This document shows, piece by piece, positions 42,901 to 51,900 of a stretch of DNA of 64,000 nt. This DNA is from Stenopsyche tienmushanensis (Eukaryota; Arthropoda; Insecta; Trichoptera; Stenopsychidae): contig WACJ01000047.1 of assembly GCA_008973525.1 (NCBI GenBank), forward strand, positions 310,001 through 374,000, written 5' to 3'. Below the pieces are notes generated by a model that saw only the letters and a list, made by a program, of their open reading frames with translations, was not told where the DNA came from and ran no database searches. Position 1 is the first letter of the stretch. Every line of letters begins with the position of its first letter. The position numbers were made by a program, and so were the translations under genes.

Positions 42901-45900
42901 CTATTTTTAAATTGTATTTTTATCTTTTCATAAATAAATAAAATTCTTTCATCTTCAAACTATTTTTTATATTAAACAAATGGACTTATTAGTAATTTTT
43001 GATCAAATTTATCAATATAATTTCTTAAACTGTTGAAAATCGCGTGTAAAATGTAAAAAGTAGCAACAGATAGATAAATCCTTTCCACTCGTAGGTCGAC
43101 ATTATGTCGCCAAATGAATTTCGACTTTCACTCGTATGTTGACATTTTGACGCCAAAATTTTAAACTCGTGCATACACACACCGTATATTGCGTGCATAT
43201 ACATACGTTCCGTTCATTATTATTTTTTAAATTATTATTTCATTTTAAATTTCGAGTATGAAGCCTGAAAAACCCGCAAAATTAATTAAAAGCCGGCGCT
43301 ATCCCCAACTCAAAAAAATACGAGTGGAAAAGGTTAATTAACGCCACTACATAAGCAATATGTACGCATTTGGCCTATATAAATAATAATCATCAATAAA
43401 ATATGCAAAATTTCCTCGTCTCTCTGACAAATGTCAAACATATATATCTTTGATGATTGCCAACCAACTTATAATAAAAGGCGCCTGGAGAAGGCAATAC
43501 ATCAACGAAATTAAATTCAACGTTTGTTCTGCAATTATATGTGTCGAATCATAATTATGACGAAGATGAAGTTATAATGACATTTGAATCGAAAATATAA
43601 AGGCTAACAATGATTGAAATTCCAATTTAACTCCTTTTGAATCCCAATCAACAATCAGCAGCTTCCGATTGAATAGTCTGGACTTACCGTTATTTTAATA
43701 ATTATAATTGATTGATTGACGTTAATATTTAATATATATAATAAAACTTCAATCAGCATCTATTCTTGTCTATTTTTCGAGTATTTTCACAAAAACACAA
43801 GCGACATATGAAAGACAAAATCAATATATAATATAATATTCAAGATGGATAGATGTACGCTGGAAATGTGTAAGGAATGCCTTTTTATTAAAGCATGGAA
43901 AAATAATGGATTTGCACGACTCGATTTTAAAACGAAGCACAATTCCTTCAGATTTAAATAAAAAGTTGACGTAAATGGAGCACCTGTTCGTGTTCACGCT
44001 TTTGCGAATTCACAAATCATGGAAAACTTGATTTTGAGCAATTTTTACGATGCGAGCTTCATGTTCGAAGCGAGGGGTGCATCATAATGGGGCAGCGTTT
44101 TGTAGAACTGTCACGTACTTGGAGACAGCCGAGCACACTCCTGTTTTTGTTTTCTTAGAAAATATCAGACCACTTTAGCTGCAGAGGTATCAAACATTTA
44201 TGGCAGCTATAGTATGGACATTAATATTCGATATGGAAACTCATAGGAAAAGAATCGAGTTAAGCAAAAAAAAACAACATGTTTTCGGGGATATCATATT
44301 CTGAAACGTATACAAAGTGGAAGGGTGGACGTATCGAGTAACCAATGCGAAATGTTCGATATATGCGATAATCTCGTATATGCCGGCATAAATTCGACCG
44401 AAAGGAGTCATTAAAATGAACGGCACATGTCCGATGCACGTGAAAATTATCGGTTGGATTTTATTTGTCGTCAGCACTTGCGTTACCGACACGTGCCTCC
44501 CAAGTACACCCCCCGTGTGTTTACCATTTTTGCACGGGGGATGTATATAGCGCGATGCGGCAAAATAATGCCTATGGCGAAATCTACCCTATTTTAGATT
44601 CATGTATTCTCGATTGCCTCGTGAGCGCGAGAAAAGTCACAGAAATCAGGGAAGAAATCTATCTTGCTTCGAGGAAACATAAGAAGATTATCGAAGAATT
44701 TCAATCATCCCTCGTTAGAATTAACGCCCCGGCGTGCCGAAGAGCAATGAATTTGGACGGCGTTAAAGTGAATTTCGACAAAATTAATTTGGGGATTTTC
44801 AGCTTTCACAGGGTAAATTTGCGACATTTATTGATAACTCCGCCGATGCGATTGACACCCTACTTTGACATTATTTTTATTGACAGTAGGTAAAAAATAT
44901 ATTTAGATATAGCTTCTCAAAATTGTACCTTTAGGTTAACCAAAAACCAAAAATATGTTTGAAAAGTCTTTGTTAAAATAAGGATTCATTTCGGTTTATT
45001 GCTATAAAATCAATTATATATATATATGATAATTTTAATTTATATAATCATACATCAAATAAGTATGATGCCATATCCAATAAAGATATCCAATAAAGAA
45101 CGTAGGGAATTTCCATAGAGGGTTTTTCTAGGAATAAATAAAAATGAAGCCATTTTAATGGAAACTTATAAACAGGAGAGGATATATGACGGAATGGTAA
45201 AATTTACTTTATTTAAAAAATTATATTTTAATTACTCATAGGTGGCCCAAATCAACTTTATAGAACCAGAAATCAGGCTAAATCTGGATCAATATCGATT
45301 GTTAATATCAAAACGATTCACTATTTTTCATATGCATTAGCCAAATTTTATACATTGAATAAAATTATTATAGATGAAAAAAATTCGCAATAAGTCTATA
45401 TTTTCCTTAGCGTTTGAATATTTACTTTCTTTTAGTTTATTATGAAATAAAAGTTGATTGGATTCAAATCTGAGAATCCCGAGCTAGGAGCACTTCTTTT
45501 ACGAAAATGTCTTCCAATCTAATCGCATAATACGAAAGATCGTGACAAGCTTTCCGAGCATTCACATCGAATCTTTTCCCCGGCGATTTCCAAAAAGCGT
45601 CGTTTTTATTATAGAAAACTGCACAGAATTTATAAACACTGATGAAAATGCACGCGGATTTTTCAGATTTTCCCAATCGCTCCAATCTGATTGAGCGCGT
45701 TCATTTAAGCCGATATTTACCCGAACGTTAGCAGCAATCAAAACTTCGTTATAAAAGCCATACAACTGTATTGAAGTTGATTGCGATAGACGTATCCCAA
45801 CTTCAAATGCAAATAGGACCAATTTGGGCGGCACAGATTATGCTAATTACTTTGTAGCTAACGTATCACGTACTTCGCTATTCATGCAATTTGTGAGCAA

Positions 45901-48900
45901 CCATATATTGTAGTTTATCATAGTAAAATCGTGTTTAGATGAATGCATCCATTGAGGGGGGTTTATTACCGATGCGGGTTGGATGTATTTAGGGTGGGGT
46001 GGCTGAAGAAGTGTTTGCGGATTTATATACACATGCAGAGGAGGTAAAACCGCATCACGTTCTTGGCAACTGGAAGATATAGTATTGGCGGAGTGTTTAA
46101 GGAAGCTAAGGTTGTAGTCACGCTAAGCTCGGAAAATAGACGATACCCCGCCTAGGAAACGTTTTGGCCCCAGGCACGGAATTCCGCCAAAACGACTTCA
46201 GACAATATCCAAATCCGAACAAATTACACGATATCACGTTTCAAATGGTTTCATCATTAAAGTTTAAATGAAAGATTAAAATCATTCTATAATTTATATT
46301 TAAAATATTCCATGATAGATTTTATAAAACATCAACGGTGCAAACTCAAGCCATATGCGTATATTTTTCATCGAAAATATTCATATAATAAAACTCAATT
46401 AACATATCTGTTCCGGCGAAACAAAGATCGGTCAGAAAACATTAACCAGACCAAGCGTTACCAAATTCACTTAATTATAAGGATTGCCAACTTAATATTG
46501 TAATTGATTGCAAGACAAAATGGACTATTATTCGCGAGTTCAACGGCATGAATCTGAACAAAATATTAAACGTTTATTATGCATTTTTCACGATCTTACA
46601 GTTTATCAATAATTTAAACAAACATGTTTGGTTGAAGAATAAATACAATCATCAATTAAAAGCAGTGAGTGGCTATAATAAGGCAAGAAGTTGCGTAAGT
46701 CATAATTTAAGTCGAATTAATTTTAGCCCTTTGCGGACTATTCATTTTGGACATGGGTGTCGTACTGATCGGTACTAATTTCCATTGCAGGAACAGTGAT
46801 ACATAATAAGCAAGATTATGAAAGATAAACAAGGTTTATCAATTCGTTATTGAACATCAAATGTATGAACATCAAATGCAGTCCTCATTTTCGACTACAC
46901 TTCTTTCGGTGACTTTCTTTTTGCCATTTTGGAGAATATTTTTGGAATATCTTGACAAGCGAGAATGCCTAATTACAGTTAAACGTAATTTGTAAAGCTT
47001 TATTTGAATTTCTGCGAAGTATCTCCTAAGCTTATCGTTTTCGTCACTCTTAAAAGATGACTGACTAGCCACGGTATTTTGCATGGCGATTGTGGAACGA
47101 TCGCATTTTTTATGTTGTTTCATTATATCGAGGCAATATTTTGGTTCATGATAAGTTCACTTAGACACTTAAGAGCATTCAGAGAAGTTATAAACTAACA
47201 CATGAATGAATAGAGTTAAAATTCGTATGGTTCCTTGTGTGGTTGAGAGTGGCTGAGAGCAGGCCATCGACCGCAAAGAGTTAACGCGTTGGTGGACACG
47301 TCTGCATTATGCATCATCTTTTCGTACTGCAAATGCATGATTGCAGATTTTTAAACATATTCCAGAAATGAACATTTGTGTAACATGCGGCATATTCATT
47401 TCCAGGTCTGGATGATGACGTCGACATCATCCAGGTCAAAGTTCGTCAAACGATAGGCTTGAATTCATGAAATATACATGTTTTCTATTATTTTATATTT
47501 CTAATTAAAAATATTTGGTTTGGCGAGCATTTCAACTCAAACAAATCTCTTGTATGATTTAGAGCTTCAGAATTGAGCTTTAATTTTATATTCAGGCTGA
47601 CGCTCGATAAGCAAACGTACATGCACTAAATTTGCAAAATTATAACAATTACATTTGCACGAGTATTGGCTTTGAAACATCAAGCAGACAATAGTGATTT
47701 CGCATTCAATACGTTACATTTACATATTTACAGCGTTCGGAAAACGATATAAGCTCCGCGAGTATGTTTCAAATCCCAATTTGAATAAATCGAGGCGGAG
47801 CTTATTCGATGCGAAATTTTGGCAAACACTTATCTGGATAATAGAACGGCCATATGTGTCAATATGAAGTACCTATTAACGCAAAGTTTGGCAGTCGTAA
47901 CGGAAAATATTTCATAAAACGTCATCGAAGCCATATTCGAGTTGTAATCTTTGTAAAATAATGTCCGCGGCGAAATAGTGTCTATGATGGTTGGTTTTGG
48001 TAGTTTCGCGCGCGATTTACATAACCAAATGCACTTCCAGTATTCTGTTCCGGATGTCCTTATCGCAATTCACAATGACGCCGGGGCACAAACAACCGCG
48101 GCTACTTGAATTTATATCGCGGCGGTCATATTGCAGCACCCCAAACCATTTTCCGCAGAGCAATACTACCCTTTGGGGGCGCAAAAAATAAAAAATTGGT
48201 AGGTTTACACTTTTCGAACGACATAATTTAGCCTTATTACAGTAAATATCCATTTTTCATCGTAAATATCCGCCCTCCCTACGCGAGAAACGAATTAATC
48301 AATGTCGAACCTCACATGAGACTGGAAAGCATTCCCTGAACCTTCAATGTAAGATTTATAGACCAGACAACGGGATAATATATCAATGCTTTTGCGATAC
48401 GCAATTACTATTGAGACATCTGTTACGTGTAAAACTTTTTAAGTAAAAAATTGAGAATACTTTCTTGGAGGGGCTCTTATACTTTTTTCAAATCAATAAG
48501 CGTAGATCTGACGAATAACAGCCAAGGATATATATTTGGTGTCAGTACATATTAAGTAATCTAATCTTTCTAAATTTAAATGCTTTTGAAAAATCAATAC
48601 TTCATCGATTGGAAAAAATATGCATAATAAATTACGCTGTGCCGTTTATTTGGAGCAAAATTATAAAGCAAATAAAACATGTATTTATTTGTGACATTGA
48701 TTCAACAGCATACTTCACATACGATAAGTCAAATATGATCAAAATCAATTTATTTCCGCTTTCATCAACGTGACACATGAATAAAAATTTGAAATTTCCT
48801 CATCGTTATTTGATAAGCTGCGAAATAATCAATCAATGGAGCAATATTGTGATAATCAAACTTTGATAGATACGACTTAATTATCATTTCATATGCGAAT

Positions 48901-51900
48901 GAGACTGATTTGCTTACATAAATAATGTCAAAAAATTATTATGTATCATCTGTCCGAGTTTCATTTTGACATTCTGGTTGCATGTCCCGTCCGTTTGAGA
49001 CATCAATTTTGTTTTAATGGATCCTATGTCTCACCCAGTTGATACACCGATTTTTCCAATGGGTTTTGCGTTGAGTATGAATTGATATATTTATATTTGG
49101 CACAACATTTAATTGCCTAACTTCGCAAATGCATAGACAAAACAAATTATATGTAAGCATATTGCAAAACGTATCAGCTAGTCTACAATTCCTGACTATA
49201 ATTTAACGTTCATGTATCGCTGTAAAGATTTAATGCTGTTTTGCACGGAAAGACAACAAACATTAAATCAGATGATCATGTTGTTACTCCTCGTATTCAT
49301 GTAAAGATTTCTATACGATCCTTCATAATATTCAACCTGTCTTCTGGAAATAATAATGAAAAGAGGCTATCGATCAGATTGGCAAATTACAGATTGATTC
49401 TTGCCATTAAAATGCCACAAATTGTGAAAATACAGCGATAAATAAGCTTAAAATTGATTGAGGATAGTCGTTATATGCAAGATTTAGACGTTAAGTTGGA
49501 AAAATTAGCGTCAAATCAAACATCAAATCTCGCTTTTATAATAGACTCTGATTCTGATGAAGAAATTTGGTTTACTGCAAATGCAATACGAACCTTCAGA
49601 ATTTCCAACAGCAGTAATGAATCAGATTGTTGAACAAATACATCTGCTTCATAATATATAGTATAATGAATCTTACCGGTTCAAAGCCAAGAAGTTTTAG
49701 GAACAGAACAAGAATAAGAAGAACATTAAGCATACGACCAGATGAGGAAAAGCAAATGAAGAATTTCACTTTGCAACGATAACAGCGTTATCTTGCTTGG
49801 GTAAGTTGCACGTGAAGGGGGAGACGGCTCAGATATGCCTTAGTGAGAAAAAGAAGGATTTGACTATTTGCACTCTGGAAAGTCCTTTCCAGTAAAATCA
49901 AAAAGGTCGCCTGGAGTAGTTTTTTCACGGTCTCCCCAAGAAAACTGCTCGGTCTTTACAAATCTCCCACACTCCCTATCGAGATGGTCGCGAAAGCGCC
50001 AGTTGATAAGTTCATTCAGGAAACTTGCTGAATGAGCTTTCTAAATGAAACTCGGTGGTAATGCTACCTTCAATATCGAGTAAATGAGGAGGTGAATGTA
50101 TGATAAAGACGAAATGGATGTAACCCCTTCAATGTGAATGGATATTGAAGCGGCCCATAATTCTGCAGTGAACTGTTTGTAGCTGTACTAAGATAATGAT
50201 GACATCTGCTTCAATTATCTCCCATAGTAGTCCACTATGTAAAGATGTTAGCAATGAGTATTATTGTAGTTCAAATGTACATTTTTCTGTTGGCTGAAAA
50301 TCAGTATGACCTTAAATTTAACTTAATATTGAACACATTAACATTGATTACTGTTTATTTTTAAGTAATTGTTCTTGAATCTTATTTATAAAGCTATTGC
50401 GCTTTTAACTTTAGGCATTAAATAAATACAACAAATATGGCATCGCTTGGAAATATAATACTTCAAAGATGGATAAATAGATACGATGATGAATTTATTC
50501 TGCATTGTACGCCATAGAGCTAATATAGTACGTTTAATATGTGAATATATGACAATCCATTCTATAGATATGCCATAAATATAAGAGGCGAACTTTAAAG
50601 AAAGCCACAAAATAAACGAAGGAAAATGTCAAAGCACGAGCAAGAAAGCAACAAACGATTCGTTGTATATATGCATTAAATATATTTCTTTCCATTGACC
50701 AACACTCTTTTCTATTTGCTAAATACTGCAAGAATAAACTATGTTTGTGTCTGAAGCGCTCGAAAGCTGCAGCTTTTCCCATTTGAAGATTAAATCGTGT
50801 AATGAAATCGTTTCCAGAGTTCGCCATCAATTTAAGTTCTTGCAGTACGTTCATTGGATACAAAATTTAAGCGAATCGATTTCAAATTGCAATTTAATTT
50901 TTAGCGACAAAACAAATACATATATAGTATTTTAAATTATTATTACATAATTAAAATTAAGTTACGTGACATGACAATCAATATCTTGGAATTCATTGAA
51001 GATAACATAGAAAAAGCTCATAAACAAACATTTAATTTTTCATGTTTGAAATACTTATTTAAACTTTCAACTTTATTTTCACGTTCATGTGGAATTTTTA
51101 AATTCTTCAAATGTCATTTGGATTTGCTGTCTGTTTGGTGTGGGTATATGTGGTGTCAAGAACGAGGCCAAAGGCTTAATTCCGTCTCTGAATCGTTTTA
51201 ATGTATTAGATCTTTTGTAAGCATTTGACGCTAAAAAATGGCTCGGTAAAATTGCAGCATTGCGGTAGATCACGGGATTTTGGACGTAAATGAAATGTGG
51301 TTTGAAGCTTAAAAAGCTAGTATATTCTCCGCGAAATGACAAAGGTGCTTTTAGATGATAAATAGGATATCAAAAATTCTCGAAATAAAATTAAATCTAA
51401 AGTTCATATATAGGGGTTGAGTTAAATTTGAAAAGGGATGGAGGCGAAATTTGGTCTAGTCAAGGGCCTGATTTACATATGCAAGTGCATATGATATTTA
51501 TTATAAGCAACTTCAACATAGTTTCAGTCTTGTAGTTATAAGGCATTTAAATAATATTTATTCACAGATCTCAATTTTTGTTATAAATGTCGCCAACAAC
51601 ATCATCGCGATAGACTGCCCTTTTGTATACTTATAATATCAAAATAACAACATAGTCTTTAATATTTTGACTGTTGAACAGAATTAAATAGCAGGTTTGA
51701 TTTAATCGTATTTAAATATTGGTTTAATTAATTTTTTTTGTATGAGCTTTAATTATATCGAATAGAAAATAAGAACATCTAATAAATACTGTTTGGCTCT
51801 ATTAATAAGAATATGTACAACTTGAACGGAAAAATAGTTGACTGTCTGAGATAAATAAAGAACAACAGCAAATACTTCTTAGCTCCGGGAGTAACAGCAA

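Noticed and set aside
49475..49633. 52-codon ATG frame with an acidic DSDSDEE stretch
   Set aside because: It resembles piggyBac N-termini only in acidity; no ends or catalytic region were found nearby.
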